64,000 bases of DNA from Candidatus Protistibacter heckmannii (GCA_025050535.1 JALBVF010000002.1:148001-212000); one strand, 5' to 3'. Positions 30,818 through 41,269 are shown, counted from the stretch's first letter. Notes: a model not told the origin generated them from the sequence alone. Program-made: numbers and translations.

Positions 30818-32325
30818 TTATGGAATAAACTTCCGCGCAGCGCGCATAAGGTCCGCGGCGCGCTCCGCGATCATCACCGTGGGCGAACAGGTGTTGCCCG
30901 AGGTGATGTTGGGCATCACGGAAGTGTCCACCACGCGCAACCCTGTCACGCCCCTGACACGCAGCTGGCTGTCGACCACCGCTCGCGGATCGTCGGCGCG
31001 GCCCATGCGGCAGGTGCCGGCCGGATGGAAGATGGTCGTGCCGATTTCGCCGGCGGCGATGTGCCGGGTCAGGCGCAGCGCGTCGGCCACGACGGCGCGG
31101 TCTTCCCCGGTGGACAGATAGTTGGGCCGGATCTCGGGCGTGGCGAGATAGTCGGCGCTCTGGATATGCACGCTGCCGCGCGAGGTCGGGCGCAGATTGC
31201 ACACGTTCGCGGCGAAGGCGTTGAAGCTGTGCAGCGGCTCGCCGAAGCGCTCGAGCGAGAGCGGCTGAATGTGGTATTGGAGATTGGCGCTACTCTGCGC
31301 CGGGTCGGACTTGGCGAAGGCGCCCAGCTGCGAGGGCGCCATGCTCATCGGGCCACGGTGTGCAAACGCGTATTCCATGCCGATGCCCAGCTTGCCCCAC
31401 CAACTGTTGGCGCGCGTTTTCAGCGTGGACACGCCCTGCACCTTGTAAATCATGCGCAGCTGCAGATGGTCCTGCAGGCGCTGCGCTTGGCCCAGGCCCG
31501 AGAGCTCGAGCAGCTGCACCGAGCCGATGCTGCCCGCGCAGAGCACCACCTCCGTGTCGCGTCCGCCGCGCATGCCACCGTGGAAACGCACGCCGGTGCA
31601 GCAGCGCGGATTTCCGCGGTCGTCGAATAGCGGCTTCTCGGCCTGCACGCCGGTGATGATGGTCAGGTTCGTGCGGCCGGCCGCAGAAAACCCTTGGATG
31701 CATTCCAGCGCAGGCCGCGCCGCTGGTTCACCTCGAAGTAGCCAACGCCCAGGTTGTCGCCGCGGTTGAAGTCGTCGGTGGCGGGGATGCCCGTCTCCTT
31801 GGCCGCCTCGGTGAAGGCCTGCAGGATCTCCCAGGAAAGCCGCTGACGCTCCACGCGCCATTCGCCGCCCGCGCCGTGGAATGCGTTCGCGCCGCTGTGA
31901 TGGTCCTCGCTGCGCTTGAACAGCGGCAGCACCGCATCCCAGTTCCAGGACGCGTCGCCCGTGGCCTGCGCCCAGCGCGCATAGTCGCCGACCTGGCCGC
32001 GCATATAGATCATGCCGTTGATCGAGGAGCTGCCCCCGAGCACCCTGCCGCGCGGATACAAGAGACTGCAGCCGTGCAATCCGAGCTCCTCGGCGATACG
32101 ATAGCGCCAATCCGTGCGCGGATTGGCGATGCAATACAAATAGCCGACGGGGATATGGATCGAGTGATAGTCGTCCTTGCCGCCAGCCTCCAGGAGGAGC
32201 ACCTGGACGCCGGGATCGGTGCTCAGACGATTGGCGAGCACGCAGCCCGCGGTGCCGCCGCCGATGATGATGTAGTCGTAGTCGCCGTCGAAAACCGTGT
32301 CCACCGCAGCCTTGTCGCCGCCCAT
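30818..32325 (-). pseudogene. GMC family FAD oxidoreductase (choline dehydrogenase-like), frameshifted
   Basis: The N-terminal half has the FAD-binding YIIIGGGTAGCVLANRLS and the family signature RGRVLGGSSSINGMIYMRG. The frame is lost after GFLRPAART near 31665. The C-terminal half continues in another frame (TIITGVQAEKPLF onward) and keeps the FHPAGTCRMG and SGNTCSPTVMIAE motifs with the catalytic-site region. An additional in-frame loss of about 20 residues is suggested before RLQDHLQLR. The original enzyme would oxidise an alcohol; the substrate is not predictable. It diverges from the broken patatin gene. Confidence 0.87.
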
Positions 32326-32365
32326 TCAGTCTACCCTCAGCACTGCGTCTGTTCTTGATCCCATA

Positions 32366-33425
32366 ATGATACCCACAGGATTGATTCTCACCGGCGGCGG
32401 CGCGCGCGCCGCAAGGATCCGGCCTCGCCCTTTCAGATCATCTGCGGCACGTCGGCCGGCGCGATCAACGCTGCCACCCTCGCCTGCCACACCGACGACT
32501 TCTACCGCGCCGTCGCCAACATCGAGAAGGCCTGGGGCCGGCTCACGCCCGACCAGGTCTTCAGAGCCGACACCGCGGGCCTGACCGCCAGCGGCGCGCG
32601 CTGGCTCGGCGCCTTCACCCTGGGCTGGCTGCTGCGCAACAACCCCAAGTCGCTGCTCGACAACGCGCCGCTCGAATCGCTCATGGGCGAACTCTTCGAC
32701 CAGCGCGCCGTCGCCCGCAATCTGCGCGACAGCAGCCTGCAGGCGCTGGCCATCACAGGCTCGAACTACACCTCCGGCCGCCACATCACCTTCTACCAGC
32801 CCCCCACGAGATGGATCCCTGGGTGCGCAGCCAGCGCGTCTCCTACAAGACCTTGATCGGTGTGCCGCATCTGATGGCCTCCTCGGCCATCCCTTTCATC
32901 TTCCCGGCGGTTCGCCTGGACTTAGAAGGCGAGCTCGAATGCTTCGGCGACGGCGCGATGCGCCAGAGCGCGCCGATCAGCCCCGCGGTACACCTCGGCG
33001 CCAAGCGCATGATGGTCATCGGCGTGGGCCGCAAGCGCAGCCTGCCCGAGGGCGAGGCGCAGTACCCGAGCCTTGCGCAGATCGGCGGCCACGCCATGGC
33101 CTCCATCTTCCTGGACATGCTCGCCAACGACGTCGAGCGTCTGCAGCGCATCAACGAAACCCTCAAGCTGATTCCCGACCCGGCAAGAACGGCACACCCC
33201 TGCGCCGCGTGGAAGTGCTCGTCATCGACCCCAGCGAGGAACTCGACGCGCTGGCGATCGAACACCGCCGCGCGCGGCAACCGGGCGCGCAACGCCCGCG
33301 CCAACGGCGGCCCGCTGCTCAGCTATCTGCTCTTCGACCGAGCCTACACCCGCGCGCTCATGCGCCTGGGCCTGCGCGACGGCCTCGCGCAGGCCGACGC
33401 CATCCTACGCTTCCTCGCCGACTGA
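32366..33425 (+). pseudogene. Patatin-like phospholipase, broken
   Basis: The start MIPTGLILTGGGARAA is the oxyanion-hole motif of patatin-like proteins. A deletion and frameshift follow immediately. The frame carrying IICGTSAGAINAA (nucleophile Ser) and IEKAWGRLTPDQV runs to about 32800. A second shift leads to SYKTLIGVPHLMASSAIPF and the DGAMRQ motif with the second catalytic residue. A third, near 33180, leaves VLVIDPSEELDALA in yet another frame. The enzyme is certainly not made whole. Target lipids are unknown. Confidence 0.85.
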
Positions 33426-33539
33426 ATCGCGGCAGGACTGGCGCGCCACGCCGCGTCACGCCGGGCGCCTCCGCCAAGGCTTCCCGCTAAGGCCCATGCT
33501 CCGCGTGGGTAAGCAGCGGCGGCAGGCCGCTGGGGTAAG

Positions 33540-33839
33540 ATGCCCGCCATGATTGCCAAACTGACTTCCGAGGAACGCCGCGACCTCCTGGCCCAGCTGC
33601 CCGGCTGGGTGATGGTGCCCGGCCGCGACGCGATCCACAAAACCTTCGTCTTCAAGGATTTCACCGCCGCCTTCGGCTTCATGGCCGAGGTCGCGCTGCA
33701 TGCAGAGCGCAGCAACCATCATCCGGAATGGTTCAACGTCTGGAACAAGGTAGAAATCACGCTGACCACGCACGACGCCGAAGGCCTGTCGATGCGCGAC
33801 GTGCAGCTGGCGAAGCTGATCGAGGAAGCGGCGGCCTGA
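33540..33839 (+). CDS. phhB: Pterin-4-alpha-carbinolamine dehydratase
   Basis: Dehydrates 4a-hydroxytetrahydropterin during recycling of the phenylalanine hydroxylase cofactor. The protein has [22 protein letters not shown] and the catalytic [17 protein letters not shown]. The 99-residue length is normal. The ATG at 33540 follows GGGGTAAG; an ATG at 33549 is an alternative. Confidence 0.92.
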   Translation: MPAMIAKLTSEERRDLLAQLPGWVMVPGRDAIHKTFVFKDFTAAFGFMAEVALHAERSNHHPEWFNVWNKVEITLTTHDAEGLSMRDVQLAKLIEEAAA

Positions 33840-33870
33840 ACGCCCCGGCCCGGCATCTCCGGGCAGACTC

Positions 33871-34107
33871 TCAGGCGGCGCGCTGGGCGGCGAAAGCGAG
33901 AAACGCCGCGCGGGCCGATTCCGGCAGATCGTCCAATAAGAGCTGCTGCCGACCCTGTACAATCATCAACGCATACGGTTGCGCCAGCGCGGCCGCCTCC
34001 TTGCACAGGCCCATCTCCTCGCCGGCCGAGGGCGTGCGCCCGCGCCAGTAGTTGATCGCGGCTTCAAGCTCGGTAAGGGATAGGGTGGTCTGGGTCACAC
34101 TGGTCAC
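33871..34107 (-). CDS. DUF3717 domain-containing protein
   Basis: A small protein of about 78 residues with LTELEAAINYWRGRTPS and a following Leu/Ala-rich helical region (LCKEAAALAQPYALMIVQ), typical of DUF3717 proteins of Burkholderiales. The function is unknown. The GTG at 34107 or 34098 fits the family start; an ATG at 34173 would add a non-matching N-terminus. It diverges from the response regulator gene 90 bp away. Confidence 0.75.
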   Translation of the reverse strand: MTSVTQTTLSLTELEAAINYWRGRTPSAGEEMGLCKEAAALAQPYALMIVQGRQQLLLDDLPESARAAFLAFAAQRAA

Positions 34108-34197
34108 GCTGAACGGAAACGAACGAAACTTCCAACGGAACACGCCTCGGAACACGGCGCACCGTGCTCCCATTGTACCCAAGCTCCTTTTGACCCC

Positions 34198-34899
34198 ATG
34201 CGCATTCTTCTGATCGAGGACGACCACCAGATTGCCGACGCGATCCGCAATGGCCTAGCCCAGTCCGGCCTGTCCGTGCAGGCCGTGCACGACGGCGTCT
34301 ACGCCGCCGAGGCCCTGGCCAGCCAGGCCTGCGATGTGGTGGTGCTCGACCTGGGCCTGCCCGGCATCGACGGCATGACCCTGCTCACGCAGTTCCGCAA
34401 GAAAGATCCCGACACCCCGGTGCTGATCCTCACCGCGCGCGACGACATCAGCGACCGCGTCGCCGGCCTGAACACCGGCGCCGACGACTTCCTCGTCAAG
34501 CCCTTCGCCCTGGCCGAGCTCGAGGCGCGCCTGCGCGCCCTGCTGCGCCGCAGCCGCCAGGCCGGTGCCGGCCCAGACCGCGCCGACCTGCGCGTGGGCC
34601 GGCTGCGCCTGGCCGGCAGCGAGCGGCGCATCTACTGCGACGCCAAGCCGCTGGAATTTTCGCCGCGCGAATTCGCCGTGCTCGAACTGCTCATGCAGCG
34701 CAACGGCCGCGTCGTGAGCAAGGCGCAGATCCAGGACCACCTCGCCCACGTCGGCCAGTACGCCGGCGACGCCGGCAGCGATCCGGTGGGCGACACCGCG
34801 ATCGAGGTCTACGTCCACCGCGTGCGCAAGAAGCTCGAAGGCAGCGGCATGCAGATCGTCACGCTGCGCGGCTTCGGCTATCTGCTACAGCAGGCCTGA
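34198..34899 (+). CDS. OmpR-family response regulator
   Basis: A 233-residue two-component regulator. The receiver domain has ILLIEDDHQIADAI (acidic pocket), VVVLDLGLPGIDG with the phosphorylated Asp near residue 51, and DDFLVKPFAL with the conserved Lys. The C-terminal winged-helix output domain (about 130-230) includes YVHRVRKKLEGSGMQIVTLRGFGY. It is closest to the QseB/TctD group. The sensor kinase gene follows 20 bp later. Confidence 0.9.
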   Translation: MRILLIEDDHQIADAIRNGLAQSGLSVQAVHDGVYAAEALASQACDVVVLDLGLPGIDGMTLLTQFRKKDPDTPVLILTARDDISDRVAGLNTGADDFLVKPFALAELEARLRALLRRSRQAGAGPDRADLRVGRLRLAGSERRIYCDAKPLEFSPREFAVLELLMQRNGRVVSKAQIQDHLAHVGQYAGDAGSDPVGDTAIEVYVHRVRKKLEGSGMQIVTLRGFGYLLQQA

Positions 34900-34919
34900 G
34901 CACGCCGCGCCACACAGCC

Positions 34920-36446
34920 ATGGCCGCGGCCAAACCCGCTGATAAACTGATCGGCCTGGTGCGCCGGGCGCCGAAGTTCTCGCTGCGCGTGCGCCTGCTG
35001 CGCGCGCTGGCTACACCGCTGTTCACGCTGGTGGTGGGCAGCGGCCTGGTCGCCTACTGGATCTCCAATCACTACACCAATGAAGTGTTCGACGGCGCGC
35101 TCTACGACGTGGCCGCCAACATCGGCCAACAGATCCGCCTCGCACCCAAGGCCGACAGCAGCATCGGCAACGCCGCCCACACCCTGCTCGACAACGCCGG
35201 TACCGACCGCATCTACTGGAGTATCCAGGGCCCCTCGGGCCTCGTGGCGGGACAGGACGTTTGGCTGGGCAGCAGTTCGGGCAACGTGCGCTACCGCGAC
35301 GCGCTGATCTTCTACGCCTGGTTCGGCGGCCGGCAGGTGCGCGTGGTGCGCCTGCCCGTGGCGCGCGAGGAATGGCACGAAGGCCCGCCCTCGGTCGACA
35401 ACTACGAAGTCGAGATCGCCGAAACCCTGGACAAGCGCACCGACGCCGCCAACAAGATCCTGCTCGCGGTGAGCATCCCCATGCTGCTGATCCTGGCGCT
35501 TGGCAGCGTGATCCTGTCGATGATCCTGCAAAAGGAGCTGGTGCCGCTGCAGCGCTTGGCCGACACGCTCAACCGCCAGACCGAAGGCTCGCTCGAGGCG
35601 CTCGACGACGTTGATACGCCGCTCGAGGTGCAGCCGCTGATCACCGCGATGAACGGCCTGCTCGCGCGGCTGCGCACCGCGTTGGCCTCGCAGCGCAAGT
35701 TCATCGCCGACGCCGCGCACCAGCTGCGCACGCCGCTCACCGCCATCAAGCTCAACGCCGACCGCGCCGTCGGCGCGCAGGACTCGGAAGAACTGCGCAA
35801 CGTGAACCTCGGCCTGCAGGCCGCCGCCGAGCGTGCGGTGCGACTCTCCAACCAACTGCTCTCGCTGGCGCGCGCCGATCCCGCGCAGCGCGCCCCGCAG
35901 TTCGTGCGCGTGAACCTCGCGGCGCTGGCCTTCGAGCTGGGCGCGGAATGGGTACCGGCCGCCATCGAGGCGGGCGTGGACATGGGCTACGGCGGACCGA
36001 TGGACGCCGACGGCGAGCCGATGCCGGTCTGGGTGCGCGGCGATCCGATCCTGCTGCGCGAAGCCATCGCCAACCTGGTCGACAACGCCGTCAAATACGG
36101 CCACAACAGCACCGCCCGCGGCGAAGCCGAGCCCGCTGGCGACGGCCTGATGCGCCGCGACCCGGCCGGCCTGGGCAGCCGCGTGACCATCGTCGCCGCG
36201 GAGGAGAACGGCGCGGCCATGGTGGCGGTGGAGGACAACGGCACGGGCATTCCGCCGGCGCTGCGCGCGGAAGTGTTCAAGCGCTTTTTCCGCGGCGACA
36301 ACCAGGGCGCGCGCGGCGGCAACAGCGGCAGCGGCCTGGGCATGGCGATCGTGCAGGAGATCACCGCCGTGCACCGCGGCGTGGTGCGCATCGACGACGT
36401 GCCCAGCGGCATGCGCGTGGTGATCAGCCTGCCGCTGGCCGCCTAG
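34920..36446 (+). CDS. Sensor histidine kinase (TctE/QseC type)
   Basis: A 508-residue inner-membrane kinase paired with the preceding regulator. It has two membrane segments (about 27-47 and 180-205) bracketing a periplasmic sensor domain. The HisKA motif FIADAAHQLRTPLTAIKLNA holds the phosphorylated His near residue 267. The ATPase domain has NLVDNAVKYG, VAVEDNGTGIPPA and NSGSGLGMAIVQEI. The signal is unknown; TctE-type kinases often sense carboxylates. Confidence 0.9.
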   Translation: MAAAKPADKLIGLVRRAPKFSLRVRLLRALATPLFTLVVGSGLVAYWISNHYTNEVFDGALYDVAANIGQQIRLAPKADSSIGNAAHTLLDNAGTDRIYWSIQGPSGLVAGQDVWLGSSSGNVRYRDALIFYAWFGGRQVRVVRLPVAREEWHEGPPSVDNYEVEIAETLDKRTDAANKILLAVSIPMLLILALGSVILSMILQKELVPLQRLADTLNRQTEGSLEALDDVDTPLEVQPLITAMNGLLARLRTALASQRKFIADAAHQLRTPLTAIKLNADRAVGAQDSEELRNVNLGLQAAAERAVRLSNQLLSLARADPAQRAPQFVRVNLAALAFELGAEWVPAAIEAGVDMGYGGPMDADGEPMPVWVRGDPILLREAIANLVDNAVKYGHNSTARGEAEPAGDGLMRRDPAGLGSRVTIVAAEENGAAMVAVEDNGTGIPPALRAEVFKRFFRGDNQGARGGNSGSGLGMAIVQEITAVHRGVVRIDDVPSGMRVVISLPLAA

Positions 36447-36458
36447 CCATCAAAAAAC

Positions 36459-36482
36459 GCGGGGCGGATCGCTCCGCCCCGC
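36459..36482 (-). terminator. Terminator between histidine kinase and SET gene
   Basis: A perfect 10-bp stem (GCGGGGCGGA / TCCGCCCCGC) with loop TCGC. On the minus strand it is followed by a T-run (AAAAAA at 36452-36457 on the plus strand), so it ends transcription of the SET gene and may also slow the kinase transcript. Confidence 0.78.
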
Positions 36483-36521
36483 GCCTTGCCGGTCCGGACG
36501 CCGCCCGGACACCCGCCCCGC

Positions 36522-37112
36522 TTATTTTTCCTTCGGCGCGAGCATGGTGCCGCGGCAATTCTTGTTGCCGCAGCGGCATTCGTATTCCTTCTTGAGCTTC
36601 TTAGTCTGGCGGCCTTCGATCACGAGGCCGTAGTCGTAGAACAGCTCCTCGCCGGCCTTGATCTTGCGCAGCGCGTAGATGTGCACGCGCTGCTTGCCGT
36701 CCTTGTCGCGCTTTTCGCGGGCTTCGCAATTGGGCTCGCAGGAGTGGTTGATCCAGCGGGCGTTGTTGCCGTCGTCGCCGCCGTCGATCACGCGGTCGTC
36801 TTCCAGGCTGAAGAAGAAGGTGTGGTTGGGATTGTCGGGATCGTGCGGATGCTTGCGCATCGCCTGCTTCCACGAGATGCGCCGGCCCTTGTATTCGATG
36901 ATGCGCTTGTCGGTCTTGAGTTCGCGCAGGGCGAAGACGCCGCGGCCGTGCACGGGCGAGTTGCGCACTTCGATCTTGCGCGTCTTCTTCGCCTTTTCCG
37001 TATTCTCCGCCTTGGTCTTGCCGGCCTTGAGGGTGGATTCCGCCTGCGCCGCCTCCACTGCCTTCACTGATCTGTTCGCTGCCCTATTTGCCGTTCTATC
37101 GCTTGCTGACAT
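36522..37112 (-). CDS. SET domain-containing protein (lysine methyltransferase-like)
   Basis: A 196-residue protein with a basic, Lys/Ala-rich N-terminal 45 residues. A complete SET domain (SPVHGRGVFALREL to ELFYDYGLVIEG) includes the pseudoknot motif NHSCEPNCEA. A post-SET Cys cluster CRCGNKNCRGTM follows. Bacterial SET proteins of this kind can methylate DNA-binding proteins; the target here is unknown. The ATG at 37112 overlaps by one base the stop of the original Old Yellow Enzyme gene upstream. The SET gene looks intact while its partner is not. Confidence 0.85.
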   Translation of the reverse strand: MSASDRTANRAANRSVKAVEAAQAESTLKAGKTKAENTEKAKKTRKIEVRNSPVHGRGVFALRELKTDKRIIEYKGRRISWKQAMRKHPHDPDNPNHTFFFSLEDDRVIDGGDDGNNARWINHSCEPNCEAREKRDKDGKQRVHIYALRKIKAGEELFYDYGLVIEGRQTKKLKKEYECRCGNKNCRGTMLAPKEK

Positions 37113-38237
37113 CAATGCTGCCTGAAATTGGTGGCGCCAAACAAATCCTTTGCATGGCGGGGAAATCCGCGCTAGTACTGATGCGGCGCGGTCACGGTGG
37201 CGCCCAGCTCGGCGGCTGCCGCTCAGGCCCAGTGCTGATTGTAGATGAATGCCCGTGCCAGCTCGACCATATCGGCGCGTCCGCTCGAAATAATTTCCTC
37301 GGCCTGCGCCGCCTCCGTGATCAGACCCACCGCCATCATCGTCATGCCGGTGTCACGCTTCACGCGTTCGGCGAAGGGCACCTGATAGCCAGCGCCCAGC
37401 GTGATCTTCTGCAGCGGCGACATGCCGCCGCTGGACACGTCGATCCAGTCGCAGCCCAGCGCTTTGAGCTTGTCCGCGAAGACCACGGTCTGATCAGTAT
37501 CCCAACCTCCCCCGACCCAGTCGGTGGCCGACACGCGCAGGCCCACCGGCCGCTCCGCCGGGAAGGCCGCGCACACGGCGGCGAAGACTTCGAGCGGGAA
37601 ACGCATGCAGTTCTCCAAGCTGCCGCCGTATTCGTCGGTGCGCCGGTTCGCCAGCGGCGAGAGGAATTGATGCAGGAGGTAGCCGTGCGCGCCGTGGACC
37701 TCGAGCGCGTCGATGCCCAGGCGGGCGGCGTGCTGCGCGGCGGCGGCGAAGGCTTCGCGGATGCGGCGCATGCCCGCGGCGTCGAGTTCGACGGGCGGCG
37801 CTTCGTGCTCGTGCGAGGGAACCGCTGAGGGCGCCAGCGGCAGCCAGCCGCCCTGCTTGGGCGTGATCAGTCCGCCACCTTTCCAGGGCTCGGCGCTGGA
37901 GCCCTTGAGGCCGGCGTGCGAGAGCTGCATGGTCAGAGCGATCCCAGAGCCCACGCCCTGCCTGCCGCGGATCACTTCGATCACGCGCGCGACCGCAGCT
38001 TCGTTTTCATCGTTCCACAGGCCGAGGCTGCCCGGCGTGATGCGGCCCTCGGGCGTCACCGCCGTGGCCTCGAAGAAGAGCATGTCGGCGCCGGAGGCGG
38101 CCAGGCTGCTAAGGTGGGCGAGATGCCAGTCGACGGCGCTGCCTTCGCGCGCCGAGTATTGGCACATGGGCGAGACGACGATGCGGTTGGGAAGCGTGAG
38201 GCCGCGAAGGGCCAGGGGGCTGGAAGAGTGCGGACAT
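37112..38237 (-). pseudogene. NADH:flavin oxidoreductase (Old Yellow Enzyme family), broken
   Basis: Most of an OYE/YqjM-type barrel is readable: LALRGLTLPNRIVVSPMCQYSA, LMQ-like TMQLSHAG, HGAHGYLLHQFLSPLANRRTDEYGG, and ISSGRADMVELARAF. Three lesions are visible. An extra C after the ATG at 38237 (MSALF) shifts the frame. A TGA at 37223-37225 falls where the family has a Trp-rich tail, and a TAG at 37172-37174 follows QY. The original frame then runs to a TGA at 37112-37114 overlapping the SET start. Confidence 0.8.
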
Positions 38238-38251
38238 GGGGGCGGAAATAA

Positions 38252-38282
38252 AATCGGGCGGTCCAAGACGGACCGCCCGATT
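38252..38282 (-). terminator. Terminator after azoR
   Basis: A perfect 13-bp stem (AATCGGGCGGTCC / GGACCGCCCGATT) with a 5-base loop. On the minus strand it is followed by TTTTATTT. It lies 46 bp after the azoR stop and ahead of the OYE start. Confidence 0.85.
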
Positions 38283-38328
38283 CTACTGAAGCCATGGAAT
38301 TGCTGCCGGCGGGTTCAGTGAAAGATGA

Positions 38329-38871
38329 TCAAGCCGCCAGGGCCAGCGAGCCGATGTCCTGACGCGCCGCGCTGAAGCCGGCTTCGCGGGCTTCGGGACC
38401 GTAGGCCAGGCCTTCGGCGCGCACGACTTCGATGTCGGTGATGCCGAGGAAGCCGAAGACAAGCTTCAGATAGCCTTCGTGCGCGACGCTGGTCGGCGTG
38501 CCGCTGTGCTTGCCGCCGGCGGTGGAGACGATGATCACGCGCTTTCCCTTGGCCAGGCCTTCTGGACCCTTTTCGCTGTAGCGGAAGGTCACGCCGGCGA
38601 CGGCGATCGGGTCGATCCAGGCTTTGAGCTGGCTGGGCACGGAGAAGTTGTACATCGGCGCGCCGACCACGACGACGTCGGCGGCGAGGAATTCCTGCAT
38701 CACCGTCTCGGGCAGCACGGCTTCCTGCCGCTGGGCGGGGCTGCGTTGTTCGGCGGGGGTGCCCTTGGCGGCCAGGGTCTGGCCGGTGAGGTGGGCGGTG
38801 AAATCGGCGGCGAGGTCGCGGGAGGCGGAGGCGTCGCCGAGAATGCTCGAATCCAGATGCAGCACGTTCAC
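38329..38871 (-). CDS. azoR: FMN-dependent NADH-azoreductase, internally shortened
   Basis: Flavodoxin-fold quinone/azo reductase of the AzoR (AcpD) family. It has [17 protein letters not shown] at the N-terminus, the FMN-binding [20 protein letters not shown], and [10 protein letters not shown]. At 180 residues it is about 20-25 shorter than usual. The missing part is between SASR and DLAAD, which points to an in-frame deletion removing the first helix and second strand. Activity is therefore doubtful. It diverges from a broken LysR gene, a common regulator-target pair. Confidence 0.82.
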   Translation of the reverse strand: MNVLHLDSSILGDASASRDLAADFTAHLTGQTLAAKGTPAEQRSPAQRQEAVLPETVMQEFLAADVVVVGAPMYNFSVPSQLKAWIDPIAVAGVTFRYSEKGPEGLAKGKRVIIVSTAGGKHSGTPTSVAHEGYLKLVFGFLGITDIEVVRAEGLAYGPEAREAGFSAARQDIGSLALAA

Positions 38872-38989
38872 GATGTTTCTCTTTGGTCTAGGCGCCGGCG
38901 TTCCGGCACGCGATGGGGGCAGCCTCGTTTTCAGAACTAGCCGTCGGAATCAGGATATATTGTTTTATATATAGAACAGTGGACGCGCC

Positions 38990-39822
38990 ATGCAGGATCT
39001 GAACGACCTCTTTTTCTTCGCCAAAGTGGTGGAGCTGGGCGGCTTCACCGCCGCCGGCCGCAGCCTGGGCATCCCCAAGTCGCCGCCTGTCGCGGCGGGT
39101 GGCTGAGTTGGAGGCGGGCCTGGGTGCGCGCCTGCTGCAGCGGAACACGCGCGGCATCGCGCTCACCGATCTGGGCCGGCGCTTCTATCAGCATTGCCAG
39201 GTGGTGCTCTCCGAATCCGAGGCCGCGCGCCTGGAGGTGAGCAGTATGCTGGCCGAGCTCAGCGGCCGGCTTCGGGTGAGCTGCCCGCTGGGGGTGGCGT
39301 CGCATCAGGTCGCCAAACTGATCCCGGAATTTCTCGAGGCCTATCCGCGGGTGGAGCTGGACATGGTGATGACCAACCGCCGGGTGAACCTGCTCGAGGA
39401 AGGCATCGATGTGGCGCTGCGCGTGCGCGCCGAGGGCGACGAGGACCCGAGTCTGGCGACGCGGTGGTTGACCTTTGTAAGCGCTTACTTGTTGGCCTCG
39501 CCCGAGGTGGCCAAGCGCATCGGGCCGATCCTGCATCCGCGCGAGCTCGCCGGCGAGCCGCTGCTCGGCGCGTTCGAGGCCGACCAGCGCACCCATCTCA
39601 TCCTCTACGGCCGAGAAGTACGACCTCAACGCCCGGCCCCGCTTCAGCGTCGAGGAGTTCACGCTGCGCAAGTTCGCCACGCTGTGCAGCCTGGGTCTGA
39701 CGAGCCTGCCCGCCAACTTCTGCGCGGAGGAGCTCAAGGCCGGTCAACTCGTCTCCGTGCTGCCGCCGGCGGTGCGCTCCTTTATCGATTTCCTGGCGGG
39801 ACGGATCTCGGGCACTGCCTGA
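38990..39822 (+). pseudogene. LysR-family transcriptional regulator, frameshifted
   Basis: The frame from the ATG at 38990 encodes the start of a LysR helix-turn-helix (DLFFFAKVVELGGFTAAGRSLG) and is lost near 39085. The next frame gives VAELEAGLGARLLQRNTRGIAL and the effector domain up to about 39605. A second shift leads to KYDLNARPRFSVEEF and the end at 39822. It would have controlled the divergent azoR gene; the 118-bp gap holds AT-rich inverted-repeat-like sequence (TATATTGTTTTATATATA). Confidence 0.87.
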
Positions 39823-39844
39823 GGCGGCGCCCCGCCGCCACGGC

Positions 39845-41095
39845 TCAAGCCCAGCCCTTCTCCAGCGCAGCGTGCACCTGCCGCTTGAAGTCGAACGAGT
39901 ATGGGTGCCAGAAGGCCATGCGCCGCTGCGTCATCAGCAGACCGGCAGCGTTGGCGCGCGGCGCGATCCACCAATGCGTGCCGGCGATGCCGCCCCACTG
40001 GAATTCGCCCAGCGCGCCGGCGGGCTCGTAGCGCTCGGTGGCCACGGTGACCGCGCCGCCCAGACCGAAGACCTTGCCCGGCAGCGGGCCCATCGTCGAG
40101 AAGGTGATGTTCACACCCGCCGGAAGATGGTTGCGCATCATCAGCGCGACCGTCTCGGGCTTGAGTACCGTTGGCCATGCCGCCTTCGCGTCGGGCAGCA
40201 GGCTGCGGATCAGGGCCATCATGTCGGCCATCGAGGACACCAGTCCGCCGCCGCCCGAGGGCCGCGGCACGGGCTTGAGAAAAGCGTCGGGATAGGGCGA
40301 GTTGGTGAGCCGGGTGATGCCCGGCTTCATCGGATCGAGCATGTCGGCGCCGGCGTAGTAGACCGCGAGGCGATGCTGCTTCTCGGGCGGCACGCTGAAG
40401 AAGGTGTCGGCCATGCCGAGCAGATCGAACACGTGCTTCTGCAGATAGCGGTCGAAAGGCAGGCCGCTCACCACCTCCACCAGACGCGAGAGCACATCGG
40501 TGGCGATCGAATATTCCCAGGAAGTCCCCGGGTGATAGGACAGCGGCAGGTCCTCCAGGGTGTCGATCAGCTGCGCAAGCGTGGCGTAAGGCGTGAGGAC
40601 CTTGCGCTCGGTGTAGGCCTTGTACATCAGCGTGCCCGGATCGAGCAGCCCGTAGCTCAGCCCCGAGCTGTGGGTGAGCAGATGCCGCACGGTGATCGGG
40701 CCGGAAGCGGGCTCGGTGTCGTCGAGCGAGGCCGCACCGGGCCGCAGCACGCGCCGGTTCGCCAGTTTCGGCAGCCACTTCTGCACCGGATCGTCGAGCG
40801 CCAGCAGCCCCTGCTCCATCAGTTGCAGCACCGCGATCGAGGTGACCAGCTTGGTGTTGGAGAAGACGCGGAAGAGATGGTCCTCGCGCAACGCGACTTG
40901 ATTCTCGCGGTCCGCCCAGCCGGCGCAATGCAGGTCCACCAGCTCGCCGCCGACCAGCACGGTGGAAGACACGCCCGCGAGGATTTCCTTGTCGACATAG
41001 GACTGCATGGCGGAGTGCACGGGGCTGAAATCGTAGGGACTCGCGGCGGGAATGAGGGCGGGCGACGCCGGGGCGTCCTGCGGCTTGAGGCTCAT
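39845..41095 (-). CDS. Beta-lactamase-related serine hydrolase (class C fold)
   Basis: A 416-residue serine hydrolase of the beta-lactamase/esterase EstB type. It has FRVFSNTKLVTSIAVLQ with the Ser-x-x-Lys nucleophile motif near residue 87, the LLTHSSGLSYG motif, and a C-terminal WGGIAGTHWWI. There is no clear signal peptide, so it may be a cytoplasmic esterase. The ATG at 41095 (MSLKPQD) is the natural start; the frame stays open far upstream, antisense to the rhombotarget gene, but that part is not protein-like. Confidence 0.85.
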   Translation of the reverse strand: MSLKPQDAPASPALIPAASPYDFSPVHSAMQSYVDKEILAGVSSTVLVGGELVDLHCAGWADRENQVALREDHLFRVFSNTKLVTSIAVLQLMEQGLLALDDPVQKWLPKLANRRVLRPGAASLDDTEPASGPITVRHLLTHSSGLSYGLLDPGTLMYKAYTERKVLTPYATLAQLIDTLEDLPLSYHPGTSWEYSIATDVLSRLVEVVSGLPFDRYLQKHVFDLLGMADTFFSVPPEKQHRLAVYYAGADMLDPMKPGITRLTNSPYPDAFLKPVPRPSGGGGLVSSMADMMALIRSLLPDAKAAWPTVLKPETVALMMRNHLPAGVNITFSTMGPLPGKVFGLGGAVTVATERYEPAGALGEFQWGGIAGTHWWIAPRANAAGLLMTQRRMAFWHPYSFDFKRQVHAALEKGWA

Positions 41096-41269
41096 GGCGG
41101 AAGGGTCTCCTTTCTTGTTATTGGCGGGGAAGGGGGCATGCCGTAAAGGCTGGTTGCCGGCTCGCTCCTTTTGCTTCGCTGCCCGGCAGAAGTGTAAACA
41201 CACTCCGGCGCCGAAATGCAAGATCGGAAAAGCCGCGCATATTGACAGGGATAGACACCGGAGACGCCC

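Noticed and set aside
38238-38266. OYE start at the TTG at 38266
   Set aside because: It lies in the azoR terminator hairpin. The family N-terminus MSALF starts at 38237 in the neighbouring frame and a one-base insertion explains the shift.
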